Notes under the pieces: model-generated | Told to the model about the DNA's origin: nothing | Database searches by the model: none | What the model saw: only the letters and a program-made list of their open reading frames with translations | Assembly (NCBI GenBank): GCA_026261815.1 | Contig: JAMPIT010000059.1 | Span: 17,780,001-17,844,000 of the forward strand | DNA from: Monarcha castaneiventris obscurior | Lineage: Eukaryota; Chordata; Aves; Passeriformes; Monarchidae | Reading direction: 5' to 3' | DNA length: 64,000 nt | Shown: positions 47,881 to 63,199 of the stretch, piece after piece | Position numbering within the stretch: position 1 is the stretch's first letter | Layout: every line of letters starts with the position of its first letter | Position numbers and translations under genes: made by a program

Positions 47881-50800
47881 TAAGTTAAACCAGGCTTCAG
47901 CATTTAAAGTTTAACAGCATGGAGCAGATTATTTTTGCTGTCTGATCATTTTCCAGCTGGCTTTATGACATTCCTCATTTTTGTTCTTTGTGCCTGCTTC
48001 ATCTAAAGTGTTTATTTTACAGGAGTATCACACAGACATTTACGTATATTTGGTTCAAACAGGCTGAGGAACACAGATTTGTATGCCTTTACTCCTGTAC
48101 TTACTCGTAAGAGTAATAGACATCATAGGAAAAAAGGGAAACTTGGTTTAATTTTACCTCCATCTGCTTTAAGTATCTCTAATAAACATCTTACCATAAT
48201 ATCTGAGTGCTAATAAGTACAAATTAAGTTTCACTTAGAGAGATGAACTGTTTCACTACAAACACCAGAGTAAAGAGCTTCCCTGCTTTTATGCATTTTG
48301 TGTCAAAGTTTTTTTTTAATCTTACTCATTGATCACAACTTTAAACTTTCATCAACAAACTTAAAGCTGGAAGCTTCTTTCTATTGCAAAGCCATAGATC
48401 TCTGGAATTTGCTAAAAATAGAGGTGCTATAGCTTCAAGATAAACATTAATTGTTTCATAATTTAGAAACAAAAATCAAAGTTTCCCCCTTACACATTCT
48501 GTAAGCAGCTCTCAGCTTCTAAACCCATCAGAACATCAATCTTCTTTTATGGGGCAAAGAATTGCTGAGCACTGTGTAGCTAAGCCTTGAAGCAGAGGCA
48601 GTGTCCTACATTGTTAGCTGTGCCACCAAACCAATCTCTTCTCTACAAATGAGCAGGCAAGGACTGACAGCTACTTTTGAAAATAGTTGAAGATTTCATA
48701 AGGAATTTTGCAAAATACCCTGAAATATCAAATTATTTTTCTTCTTGGAGAGTCAAAACATGGATTATACCAGGTCTGGAATTTAGGCTTCCATATACTG
48801 AGGCTTTGTAAACTGACATTTACTTGGGGAATGCCTTCTGCTGCTTGAATTCTTGCCCAAGACTTTTGGGTTCTTTAGGCAAACCTGTTAAACCTCCATG
48901 CTTTGAGCATTACATCTCCTCCAGCCATACACAGAGGGAACTGAAAAGCATACGAGTGTAGAAATATCAGGATTTGCAGTGAGCAGATGCACAGCTGAGC
49001 CCTGATGTCACAGCTCCAGCAGCTCATTCTCCTCTCATTCATAGCCATCCCTGTGTCTGTTCATGCACGGCCAAGGCATGGTCCCCAGCTCCAGATGTAT
49101 TGAGCTTTCCATTGCTCACTCACAAGCAGCCACGCTGCTCTGCATCCTCTTTTTCTCCTTCACTCATGCCCTCCCTATGTTGTGACATCCTCTTTCTTTT
49201 TGATCATCTGGAATATGGTAACCTTGGCAGAAATCACTTTAATCATAATTTTCCTTGAAAAAAAAAAAAAAGCTTCACTGAAACTTCAAACAAATGTTTT
49301 ATGAGACATTTCTGACAAAGTCAGTACAGACATCTTTTCAAAATTAATTTTCTTTGGAAAAAAAAATTAAAAGCATCAAAATAAAATGTATAAAAGCATT
49401 CATGTTTATCTGGGTGGTTTGCATAATCAAGCTCACTTCAGAAAAAAATGCTGTCATCCTTTAATTTCCTTTAAATCTGGAAAGATTTGAGTTTAAATTC
49501 TTTTCAAACAGCAGGATGAGTATAAAATATAAGAAGTATAATCTTATTTAATGAACAATTTAACAATCATAATGACTAATAAATACTAAGAGGTTTTGTT
49601 TCGTGGAATTTGTTGTTGGTTTTTTTATTTTTCAGATATGTCTGCAATCTTTGAAAAGGAAAATAATTTTTGGTTTTAAATCAGTTTTCTGAGAATAGGA
49701 AAGAAGTTTAGTATTTCTTCTGCTTATTTTCATTAGAATAGTTGCATCAATGCCCACCCCCCGAGTTAAAATATCCCAAATATTTTTAGTTTCATTTCTT
49801 TGGTGAGCAGGGTTGGTTCCCAGTGGTGGGTTTTTTGCTCTCCCCATATTTTTCTTTCCCCTTGATTTTCATGGTTACATATCTGCACAAGTAGCCTTGG
49901 TGGTTTGGGATTTTTTTTTTTTTTTTTTGAGGTTAGAGATGTTTCCATGTTGCTAAGCAAGTTCAGAAATATTTAAAAGTACCACCAGTTTCTTCAGAAC
50001 AGTCACAGGAAACAACCCCAAAACCAAACTGATTCTTCTTGTTGCCACATTTTCAATCTGTAGTTTCACAGATTTAAACACAGTTGAGTATTCCTCATTC
50101 TACCTTTGTGCCAGTCAGATAAATGGAAATACTTTCATTGCTTTCTAAAAAGATTTTGTACCAAAAAGTAAAGTAATTCAGAGACAATAAAGCATGGACC
50201 ATAAATTTTCTATTTGCCATCTGAACATGCCATAATCACAGCAAAAACTCCTTATTTCCTACTAATGAACTTAGCTCCTAAGACATCAGTTTATAGAAAT
50301 CCTATGAATCATAAACTGTGAGGTCTCCCTCCTTAAAATATCCCATTTACATACATGTACTACCATAGTATTAAAAACATCAGGGGGAAAGGAAACAGCA
50401 AGTATTTTCAAACAAAGTTTCAGAACTGAAATTGCAAAATTCTGGTTGCAGCAGATAATTTTTAAACCTAGAGTCAGTTGCCTCCACCTGTGGATTCAAA
50501 CAGCCTATACCTGTGTTATGTGAAAAAGGCAGTTTGAAATCCTTCCTACTTTGGAAAATGTGTATCTTCAGGCACTATGGTCACAGTTAATTTAATTTTT
50601 GTTCAGGTGCAATAACTACAAAAGAGTGCTCCTCCTGGAACACAGCATTTGCATTTATTAAATAATAGGGATGCTTATAACTAAGTAATTGGTTCCTTTT
50701 TCCAATAGAACATACATTATATCTTCACTCAGAAATTCAGTTTAATTAATCAAGAGTTATATTTTCTGTGGCCTTCCAAATTTTTTAATGTTTTTGCATT

Positions 50801-53593
50801 TTTTTCTCAAGGCAAAAAATCTAGTTATGAGCTGGAAATTAATATTATACATTTGGCCTTATACATTTCTTCAAAAGCTAATTCCCCACTTGTCTTGGTG
50901 AAATTGTTATGCAATTAAACAATGAAAACTGAAGTTTTTTGGCCTGCATGAAAAGAAAAGGGTGGGTAGGAAAAACACATCTGAAGAATTGGTCAGAAGT
51001 GTATTAATGAGCATAAATTTCCTTTTTCCATCCTGCAGACTAATAGCAGGTTAATAAAAATTATACACTAATTTTTATTCAAATGATGTCACAATAATTC
51101 TACTATTCCTGATCTGGTAAGGCCGGTTATGATGACGGTACCAACTGATTTGGTCAGAAACTATTTTGAAAATCTGAAGCTATACCATTAAAAGAGTTAT
51201 TTATACAGAAAGGCAAAATGATGATTTCAGTCAAGTCAGACTTGGTTGTAGCACTAACTTCTGGACTTTTGTTTTTTGGATGGTGCATTTCATCTTGACA
51301 CACATACCAGTTCTGGTTTTCTTCTAATATATTTTGTCATTCATGTATTTAAAATACCGTCTACCATATAATCTTTCTTTCATTTTTTGCTTGAGGTTTC
51401 AGTCTTGCCACCAAGTATCTCTAAAATCTATATTAGACTTTTTGGTAAAGTTTCATTTTATATGAAAGCCTTATGAAAAAATCATAAAATTCCTGGAAGT
51501 TTATGCTTTTGGATTTTTTTGGAACAAAGGTAATTCCATCTTTGCTGTAGAGATATGTCATTCCAGTTTTGTTTAAGACACTTCAAAACACAAAAATGTA
51601 AGAGAACAACTTATGAACTGTCATTTTCTCTCAAGTTCTTGAAGCGTATGATATGCTTGACTTGACAGCAACCATTTTTCTCATGAAGTTAAAAGGAATA
51701 AGTTTCATTGACCATTGCTGAGAGCCACCCAGGGATTTTCAGCTTCAATGTCCATTTTCCTTAGATTCAGACTGTGCATACTTAGTGCTATCAGTCACCA
51801 AACAAAGGTCAGACATAGTTGCTGTCCCATTATAACAGACTTAATGTAATACACCTAAGAGCAAAACTAAAATCCACTGATTTCTATGTTCTTATATACC
51901 TATTGTCTGTAAATAAATCTAGTAGACAAATTTATGAAAACAAGTAGTTCTTAATTTTCTACTCATCATTTACACTGAACAAAAAGATAGAAGGAAATCC
52001 CAATTAGCTTTTTAATTGACAGAATACGTAGAAAAGCTTTAAAAGAAGACAGTTAATCGTTGATTGTATTAAGCCATTCCCTGAGGAATATGACATTTTA
52101 TGGTAACTGACAAAAACAACAGTTATATTTGTTCTTATGAAGCTACTGTAGTACAAAACTGAACACTAAGTAAGAAAGAAGGACTTCATTAACAAGTAGG
52201 AGGGTCCTATAAAATCTGTAAAAATTATTATTTGTACTTCCCATGAGGACTGAATTTCAGTGTATTTGAAATCCCAATCTAAGAACATAACAAGACTGTC
52301 TGTTATTACTGAAACCACCAGGCCTTATTCTTGAGTTCTTGTAATTCCCTTTAGTGCTACTGCAGTTGGAAAAAGACTTTATCTTGCCTTAAGGCAATAG
52401 CTGTCATAAAGGAATCCTCAGAGGACATATGGCTGCCTTACCCAGTAGTACAAAGGACAGACAGGTCAATAGGATTTACCTGTAAGCACCTGACATAGAA
52501 TCCTCTTTTTCCCATCACTAATACCACCTTATCCTTCTGCCTCTGCCACTTTGAGATTGCTGGATGGGAAAGGGGAAAGTAGAGAGTTTTGCTTCTAGTG
52601 ACTTAGATGTTAGGTCTTCCTGAATTATTATTGCTGGTCAAGATGCTAGTTCACACGTTACCTCTGATTTGCATTGGTACGTGATGCTTTCTAGAACAGG
52701 GTTAGAGTTTTAAGATTTCCTGCCTAAATTTTGATGCTGTTCAGGACCTCTTTTCTTCTTTGTCACTTCTCAGTTAAAATAGCATTTTTTCCTCCACTTA
52801 AAAGGAAGTTTCTTTTCACCGCCTTTCAGCCATTTTGTCTCTGTTATCAAATCTTTCTTCTCACTTACTTCAGGCACTGATAGGAATAACTTTCTTTAGA
52901 ATTTGCTTATTTCCAAAAGGTGAAAAATGTAGAATTATTTAAGTAAAGCTATAGGAATTTTGACACATTTTAGCTTCAGTGAAATATAACACAGAAATAT
53001 TATTGAAAGCCTATTTTGATACTGTTTTGAACACTTAACAGAAACAACTCATCAAGTACTTAACACTAGAAATGAGTGAATTTATCCACATAGAGAAGGA
53101 AAACCCTAGTCACCTCAGGAAACTTTTTGGCAAACGAGAAGCCAATAAAATTTGCGGTAGCAGTCAATTTTCATGAAGATTTCTCTTGGCAAAAAACTTT
53201 TCTTCAAAAGTGAAACAATAAAGAAAGCTACTGAGTAAACGTAAGAAGACTATTTGTACACAAGCACAGAAGTAGAAGTGGTAGTGTAAGCTAGGTTAAA
53301 ATTAGGTGAGTCTGGTGTTACTTTTCCAAACTAATCATGGAGATTAAAGGAATAAGTGGCAAAATTTCCTCATGTAATAGAAGAGGAGCTTTGTTTTTTG
53401 AAAGGAGTGGACCTATTTTGTGCCTCCATGGAAGACTTAAACAATGTCTTATGACAGAAGGAGTGTGTGCCAAGAGCATAGAGGCCAGGAAACTCAATAT
53501 TGCTGTAATAAGTATATGACTTCATTTAGGAAGAGTAACTGACTGCCCCAGTTACTCTACTGAATATCAATTTCTAGTGATATAAAGGTTTGG

Positions 53594-53635
53594 TAGTAAT
53601 AATAGTAATAATAGTAATAATAGTAATAATAGTAG
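53594..53635. repeat. (TAGTAATAA)4 minisatellite
   Basis: Four perfect copies of the 9-mer TAGTAATAA followed by a partial TAGTAG. It is a higher-order form of TAA/TAG trinucleotides. Confidence 0.92.
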
Positions 53636-55647
53636 TAACAAGTTAAAAAGTAATCTTGTTAACTACCTTAAAAAAAAGGAAAATATTCATACATGCTTAC
53701 ATGCTTATATAAATCCAAATATAGATATTTATGGCTGATCTTGGATATAGGTATTTTCAGATGCTTGAGTTATCATAAGATTTATTTGGAACACATTTGC
53801 AGATTATTTGGAAGTATGTTTACAAAACAACAGGTGCATTTGCACAATAAAAGGAAACAACTTTCTAAAAGGTGTACACACAGGTTTTTTCAGATGCTAG
53901 AAAAGGTTTAGACTTTACAGTGATAAATCTGCCAATAATACTGGTGATGAATAGTGTTGCATCATGGCAATCCAGAACAGAAGTCCACACACAAGATAGT
54001 GTGGAGTCCTCTTGACATCTGTCAGCCCTGGCATCTCTAGAAAATTATTCCAAAAATGGCTGCAATTAAAAAAAACCTGTTCCTCTTAACAGTCACTATT
54101 TTTAGGTGACTTAATTCTGTCCCACGTCTGTCGTATTTCTATGGGACAACTTCACAGCTTCACAAGAGGTGCTTATTTTAAGATCACCCACTGTGATTGC
54201 TATGATTATGACTTGGCAAACATCGTCCTTAGATCAAACTCAAGACTATCACTTCAGTAATACCAGTACGATACTTGAAGATATTGAATATATGAATATG
54301 ACTGGAAACATGATACACAGAAAAGGGCCTTCTAAATGGAAGAATATATCTACAAGATATTGCCTACAAAAGAAAAACAAAAGCATTGACATCAGCTGTC
54401 TCTGTGTCTCAGTCCCAAAACACTGCACAGGAAGACCACTGCTAAGGATAAAATAAATGTTTATTTTTCTTAGCATTAGTGTCTTTAGAATGACTCCTTT
54501 CAAGCACTGTGCAGGTTAATTGATACAAATAACCTGATATTTTATATCAGCTGAGGACCATGACTGTCATTGCAAATCCTCTTATTTTAGCTCAAAAGAC
54601 CAAAGTAGGTTTCTTATCTTGTCCCCTTATGACCATCATGCATCTTGTACTGTATGCGTATGTCCTTTGAATGAGGAACCTTAATGCACTGACTTGTGCT
54701 GCCAGGATTTTGACAGGATTTTGTTATTTCAAGCCTTCCAGCCATCCTCATAGTACATAATGAGAACATTTCTAAAATAAAGTGTCATCAGAAAGATAGG
54801 TTGCATGTGAAGTATAGGTTTGTGTAGGTTCATGTACTTTATGGTGATTACACTCTGATACAGGGAAAGAAAGAAGCTCTATTAATACCATTTCTGAACA
54901 AACATCTTAAACACATTGGTCTTAGTGGAAAAAATGTCACTTAGACATTTCTCAACATGTCAAAGAGGAAAAAACTGCTAAGAACAAAAATGAGCATTAT
55001 TCAAGCAAGAACAGTGCAAGGAAAGGTGATCCACTGAACAGAATTTCAGCAGTTGACAGTAATCCAATTGTTGTAGTTTATAACATTGATATGAAAAGAA
55101 CAGTGTGTATGCAGTCAGATCAATGACGATTAATCATAAAATGGAAGAATTTAAAGATGAAATAGCCCTGTAAGATCAGTCAGCCTGTCCTCTACCCCTA
55201 CAGACTGACTGAAAAATATGCTCTAATTCACTTCATAGCATATAGAATATAGCTCTACCACCATGAACTCCACTGCTTCAGCTTTTACAGTATAAAATGG
55301 AATTATTTCTATTGTTGGAAGTTGTTTGGCTTTCTGTAAAATCTGTCCTTATCTAGTTTTTGTCTGAATCTTTTGTAACCTTTTCTTAAACCAATATCTG
55401 CCCACAAGATGGTGGCAACAGCTGGGTTAGCCATTTTTTTAAAATGTTTTCAAATTTATTGGCTCTCAGTTACATGATAAGTGAGAAAAAAAAAACCATC
55501 CCAGAATGTCACTAATTGTTTATTTTGGCAGTACTCTTTCAGAAATTATGGAGTTTTTTTCTTTCAATTACACCTATTTCTACTTTAATTTCTACCTAAG
55601 ATTTTTGCTTATGAATATAAAGTGAAAAAAAACAAAACCATATAACC

Positions 55648-56275
55648 ACAGAATCACAGAATGGTTAAGGTTTGAAAGGAACTCTGGAGAGCATCTAGTT
55701 TGACACCGCTGCCAAGGCAGGGTCACCTGGAGCAGGAATATGGGGTTTGAATCTCTCCAGGGAGGGAGAATCCATGACCTCTCTGAGCAGCCTGTTCCAG
55801 TGCTCTACCAACCGCAATGTAAAGAAGTTCTTCCTGATATTGAGGTGAATCTGCTTGTGTTTTAGTTTATGGCCATTGCTCCTTGTCCTGTCCTGACCAC
55901 TGAAAAGAGTCTGGCACCATCCTCTTGTAAATGTTTTAGAGATATTTATATGTATTGATGAGGTGCCCTCTCAGTCTCCTCTTCTCTAGATTATACCTAG
56001 ATCCCTCAGCTTCTTCTCATAAGAGAGGTGCTCCAGACCCCTAATCTCAATTCTACAGTAGCTCCTTCTCTTCTTTGAACTGTGTGGCCCAGCATCAAAC
56101 ACAATACTCCGGATATCGTGTCCCTAGGGCTCAGTAGAGGGGCAGGATCATCTCTCTCAATTTGCTGGCCACAGTCTTCCCGATGCACCCCAGGATACCA
56201 CTGGCCCTCCTGATCACAAGGGCACACTGCTGGTCAACTTGCCACCCACCAAGACTCCCACGTCCTTCTTTGCGT
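55648..56275 (-). mobile_element. CR1 LINE, 3' portion with tail
   Basis: Minus-strand CR1 with the tail (ACAGAATCACAGAATGG on the plus strand) at 55648. Landmarks are GGTCACCTGGAGCAGGAATA, TGAGCAGCCTGTTCCAGTGC, CATTGCTCCTTGTCCTGTC, GGTGCCCTCTCAGTCTCCTC and ATGCACCCCAGGATACCAC. It is 5'-truncated near 56275 in the LE-V-QRR to RT-C-terminal region. ORF2 is broken by stops. The wording differs from the 23.7-kb copy, so it belongs to another CR1 subfamily. Confidence 0.93.
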
Positions 56276-57251
56276 AAAATGGGTATTGAGTGTAATTATA
56301 GGAGGAGGCAATCTCCTTTTAACAGACTGGTCTAATTTGCTAAATTTCTAATTCACTACTACATTGATTCAGGAATTCACTATCTCACAAATTCACTAAC
56401 TCTTGCATTCATGAGCAAGATAGTTGCCTACCATGGGTGACAATGGCATAGGCACAACTGTGTTAATTATGGATCAGAAAGTGTATGCCTAGATGGTATT
56501 TTTCTGGAATATGTAAGGTCCATTTGAACACATTTTAAGACTTTGCTACTGAAAGATTGGGTACAGAATTTCACCACATCATTGCATTACCATGGAAACA
56601 TAGCTTCTGGTCACTTCAAAGTCTTGTAAATTCACATACTTCTGCTTACAAGAATTATGCAGAGACATGCACATAAAGCACAATACATTTCCTACAGTTT
56701 CTGGATATTTTGAAGTTAGTATTTAAAAGTATTATCTTCATAAGAATATATAAAATCATAGCTTTGTTTAGCTAGAAAAGAATATGAAGCCTTGTTGCAC
56801 ATCTGACTTATTTACATCTAAACACAGGAAAAAATGTTCCCCATGGTTGATGAAGGAATGAAAAACCCACAAAAAACCCCTTAAGAACAACTGTACTGGA
56901 TCAACAAGATCATCTGCCTCCAGTAAAAGCTACCTGCAGATAACTAGGGAAAACATTTTCTGAATTTTCTCCTATCCTTCAACAAGTTGCATATTAGGGC
57001 AATCTGGAGCCAGATGCAACTTCTGTAACCTTGATGGATGACTGCTGCATGAAATTATTCAGCCTCCTCTTCAGTCTCTGTATGTTGTCTTAATCAGCAA
57101 TACACCATAGCAAAGAGTAGCACAACCTAACTCCACAGAGGAAGCCACTTTGGTTTCTAGCCTGCCTCCTACTACTTTTCTTAGAATTTTCCAGGTCATG
57201 ATGTGGAAAAGATAGTAGATTAACCCCTATTCAACCCTTTCGTGACACTCA
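56276..57251. other. Gene-free unique DNA
   Basis: Between a CR1 and an LTR I see no gene and no further recognisable repeat. Confidence 0.5.
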
Positions 57252-57852
57252 TGTGCCATGATTGGATTCCATCTAGCAACTAATCACCCCACAGCTGCTC
57301 TCTCACTCCCTCCACTTTGGAATGGGGGAGAGAATAGGAAAAGTGAGAAAACTCATAGGAAAAGTGAGATAAAGGAAGTTTAATAGGGAAAGCTAAAGCT
57401 GTGCACACAAGAAAAGCAAAGTTTGGTATTCATTCACCACTTCCCATGGACAGGCATGTGTTCAGACATAAACAGGAAAGCATCAGAGGGCTCCATCACA
57501 CATAGCTGTGACATGGGAAGACAAATTACATCGCTCCAAACATCTCCCTTCCCCTTCCTTCTTCCTTCCTCAGCTTTCTATGATGCGCATGATGTCATGT
57601 AGCCTGGAATATCCCTTTGGTCAGGGGGGTCAGCCATCCTGGCTGTGTCTCCTACCAACTTCTTTGCAACCCCAGCCTGATCACTGGAGGTGCTGCAAAG
57701 AGCAGAAAAGACCTTGACACCCTGTAAGCACTGCTCAGCAATAAGTAAAACATCCCTGTGCTATCAACACTCTTTCCAGCATAAATCCAAGACACAGCCC
57801 CATGTTATCTACTGTAAAGAAAATGACCTCTACCCAAGCCAAAGCCAGAACA
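57252..57852 (-). mobile_element. ERVL-type solo LTR, near full length
   Basis: A roughly 600-bp LTR in minus orientation. Read on the minus strand it starts TGTTCTGGCTTTGGCTTGGG and ends CCAATCATGGCACA (TG...CA). Landmarks between are GATAGCACAGGGATGTTTTA, GCTGACCCCCCTGACC, AAAGGGATATTCCAGGC, TGAACACATGCCTGTCCATG and CCTATTAAACTTCC (poly(A) signal). It is the same family as the LTR at 16908-17440 but has the 5' end that copy lacks. It contains a 15-bp direct repeat (57334-57348 and 57355-57369). There is no internal viral sequence. Confidence 0.88.
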
Positions 57853-58592
57853 TTGTGACACTTGCGATTCTTTAGATCTTTACATTTTTTTATATATACA
57901 GTAGAATTACAATGCTCTGGTTTTGTTTCTTTCCCTTTCACGATTAGTACTTAACACTTCATTTGTACTTTGCCCACTACTGAGCACCGAGGTGGCATTT
58001 TTGTGGAGCAATCTGTTATAACATAAAAGATTCCACTTCTGAGGACAAAGGTCAGTTCAGTGCCCATTTGCTTCATGTGAAGTTTTCCCAACTGTATCAT
58101 TTTGCAGTAAATCTGGTCTGGATTTTATACATCACATGATTATGCAGTTACTCCTGTAATCTTTCACAGTGGGACTTCCTTCTTACTGTATTGAATTACC
58201 AACAGATTTTATCACCTCATTATTCAGACCAATTTTAAGATTACTTCCAAATCTGTTGAACATCATGCGTCCAAGCAAAGACCTTCTTTCATTTTGAAAA
58301 ACATATATTCACTCCTCAGCTCTGAGTCAAAGCTTCTAGCCAATTATTGATCTACTTATGTAATTATATTTTTGTCTCCATATAATATCATATTATATCA
58401 CATCATATATTCCTGCAAAAGTTCCCGAAGAAGGTTTTGTAGACAGACCTTGCAGATAACCTGCCAACAAGACTGAATTTATGTCATCATTATGAAATGA
58501 TGTCTTCAGAAAAAATCAACAACATGTAAGGCATGACTCTTCTTTATAAACATTCTGTTAAGCCTTGTGGCATTTATCCTGTTAATACATGT

Positions 58593-58876
58593 GAAAAGAA
58601 AAGAAAAGAAAAGAAAAGAAAAGAAAAGAAAAGAAAAGAAAAGAAAAGAAAAGAAAAGAAAAGAAAAGAAAAGAAAAGAAAAGAAAAGAAAAGAAAAGAA
58701 AAGAAAAGAAAAGAAAAGAAAAGAAAAGAAAAGAAAGAAAAGAGAAAAGAGAGAAAAAAGAAAAAAAGAGAAAAAAGAGAAAAGAAAAAAGAAAAAAGAA
58801 AAAAGAAAAAAGAAAAAAAAAAGAAAAAAGAAAAAAGAAAAAAGAAAAAAGAAAAAAAAAGGAAAAAAGAAAAAGA
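58593..58876. repeat. (GAAAA)n pentanucleotide microsatellite
   Basis: About 28 perfect GAAAA units (58593-58734), followed by about 140 bases of degenerate GA/GAAAAAA purine repeat. The plus strand is nearly all purine over 280 bases. The 107-137-codon open frames across it (KEKKR-type on plus, FFSFLF-type on minus) are products of the repeat, not genes. Confidence 0.97.
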
Positions 58877-60059
58877 ATTTGGCTTCTGTTTCCTCAATTC
58901 CTCTATGGACTCATTTTGTCATTTGCTGCCTTAATAATCTACTGAGGCTAGAACGTCTCTGGTTTATTTCTTGGTCCTGAAACAGTAATAGTAGTTTTTA
59001 TGTATTTTGTAAAACTGTATGTCACAATTAATTTGGATATTTTTTATTATATTTATCACTTAATACCACAGACATCATGATCCTTTTTTCTGCACTTAGA
59101 AATGCCTTTGTCTTTTTGAAGAGTGGCTTCTTATTTTTAAATAACTCCCTTACCTTATTCTTACAAAATGATGATTTCTTTTGACCTCTGTTAAATATTT
59201 TTGAGAGGTAGTACTCATTTTCTCTGGTCTTCTACTATAGATTTTTTAAATAATTTCTGTGCCAACTGAAATATGTAACTCTCCTAGCTGATATAAAACT
59301 AGTATTGTAATATTCTTCCTTTATGTGCCTTTGATTTTATGTAGATTTCATGTAAGTCATTGATAGCATTGCTTCACTAAAGTGATTCAAATAAAACTTT
59401 CTTTAACATACAGCAGAATTCCATCATTGGCATAATACAGCCTGGTCACTTTCTGCCCTGCTTCTTTAATAGTTAACTTATGTTAAGACTGGTCTTTCTA
59501 CAACGTTCCCAATCTGTCTGTATCCATTCATTGATAACAGTAATTTTATTTTAAAGTATGGACTTTTTGCAGTACAGTATGATGTCCAGTTCATCAAGAT
59601 AAAACAAAGAGCATAAAGCTGCAACACAGATTGGGATCTTTTATATGTAGATAGAGTTTCAGTTTTATTTTTCAAATGCTTTGCCATTTTGGTTCAAGTG
59701 ACATTGTGACAAAGTTTCCCACCTCTTTACTGTTTTCTAAAAGTCTGTTACTGTTCCCTCAGGCCTGTGTTCTGTGGATTTCAGCATATTAGAGTGCTTC
59801 ACCAGAATTTTCTCTCCTACATCTGAGCACTGTCCTTGGCAGACATGTCCTGAGAGCTTTTTTAATGAAGTTTGGTGCCATTGAGAATTTGCTAAGCCAG
59901 AAATACAACCTTATGAAGGCTATCTCATTATCCAACATCCAAAGTCAAAAACCTTCATCTTCACCCTGAATTCAATATTGCATGTATGATCTGAACAACA
60001 TGTGCACTTGAACTAGTATTGTTGAATTTCAAAATGTCCTTCTGAATTGTTTTATACAT

Positions 60060-60300
60060 ATATTACCACAATAAGCAGTGATACTGGTACACACTAATTA
60101 TCTAATTAACCAGGACAGACAATTCAATTATAAATCCTACTTTCGCTCTAAGTGTATAATTATTTTTTTAGGACATGAAGTTGCTACAGACCTTTGACCC
60201 CAATTTGAAGGTCCTAAACTAATTATTTTTCTTTGCTAATGAGTCAATGTGGGTTGAATTTGACCTTCATTAATGGCTTAAATTCTTGTATCAGCTGGTG
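60060..60300. other. Candidate conserved regulatory stretch
   Basis: Unique sequence with several TAAT cores and GACCTTTGACCCC at 60189-60201, which on the minus strand is a DR1 nuclear-receptor site (GGGGTCAAAGGTC). There is no transposon similarity. Function is inferred only from motif content. Confidence 0.25.
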
Positions 60301-60547
60301 TTTGGTTATTGAAACACGGAAGGAAACACTTAGCATATAGGTTATGTGATCTTTACAGAGGTAACTCGGACTCGTTCTTGAGATTTGCCTTGACTCTAGC
60401 TGCAACTGACATGGTAAAACCTTTGGCTTATGAAAAAACAGCTATGAAAAACACAAGTGATGGAAAAATCACTACCTACAAACAAATGTCCAACAAGTCT
60501 CCAAGCAATAGCTACTTCCAAGGAACTTCCTCCTGCTTTTGTTGTCG

Positions 60548-60814
60548 AACATGATGTTGCATAGCATGGAGTACCTCTTTAGTCAGTTCGGATCACCTGT
60601 CCCAGCTCTCTCTCTCCAAATCTCTTGCCCACCCACAGCCTACTTACTGAGAAGACAGAGGGAGAAACAGAGAAGGAGTTGATGCTGTGTAAGCCCTATT
60701 CAGCAATAGCCAAAACATTGGTGTGTTATCAACACTCTTTTGTTCACCTGTCTAAAACACAGCACAATATGGGCTCCTACAAAGAAAATTAACTCCCCAG
60801 ACACGCTCAGTACA
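60548..60814 (-). mobile_element. ERVL-type LTR fragment, 5' part
   Basis: On the minus strand it starts TGTACTGAGCGTGTCTGGGG, then AGTTAATTTTCTTTG, GTGTTGATAACACACCAATG, GGACAGGTGATCCGAACTGA and AGGTACTCCATGCTATGC, and stops near 60548. This is the first half of an ERVL-type LTR; the R/U5 part is absent. The orientation is the same as the LTR at 57252-57852, but the sequences differ enough that I regard them as separate insertions. Confidence 0.82.
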
Positions 60815-63073
<2,259 letters not shown>

Positions 63074-63177
63074 AGGAAAGACTGTGGATGTTGTCTATCT
63101 GGACCTTGTCAAAGCCTTTGACATTGTCGCCCACAATGATTCCCTGGAGACAATGGCTCTTCATGGTTTGGATAGGT
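63074..63177 (+). mobile_element. CR1 LINE RT motif A fragment
   Basis: The plus strand reads VDVVYLDLVKAFDIVAHNDS and continues LETMALHGLDRC. This is the reverse-transcriptase motif A region of CR1 ORF2 (VDVVYLDFSKAFD-type), with the catalytic aspartate codon kept. Only about 100 bases survive. It lies head-on against minus-strand CR1 pieces that start about 25 bases further on. Confidence 0.82.
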
Positions 63178-63199
63178 GCATTTTTCACTGAGTAGAATC

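Larger units (their letters stand above)
47016..55647. other. Gene-free DNA, mostly unique
   Basis: No gene. A GC-richer unidentified segment at 47330-47880 and a 9-bp minisatellite at 53594-53635 are listed separately. T runs occur at 49911-49928. A faint old CR1-like word (GTAAGATCAGTCAGCCTGTC, 55171) is too short to call. Confidence 0.5.
57853..60547. other. Gene-free DNA with a long purine microsatellite
   Basis: No gene. The main object is the GAAAA repeat at 58593-58876. A regulatory-looking stretch at 60060-60300 is listed separately. I see no retroviral internal sequence between the two minus-strand LTRs that bound this interval. Confidence 0.5.

Noticed and set aside
55135..55230. 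Possible old CR1 3' end (GTAAGATCAGTCAGCCTGTC)
   Set aside because: Resemblance covers only about 40 bases and has no tail; chance cannot be excluded.
58533..58980. 133- and 137-codon lysine/glutamate-rich frames and a 107-codon phenylalanine-rich antisense frame
   Set aside because: They are direct translations of the GAAAA microsatellite; open frames are guaranteed by a repeat that lacks stop codons.
57252..60814. Pair of same-orientation LTRs that might bound one provirus
   Set aside because: The two LTRs differ in sequence and completeness, and the 2.7 kb between them shows no gag, pol or env similarity, primer-binding site or polypurine tract that I can see.
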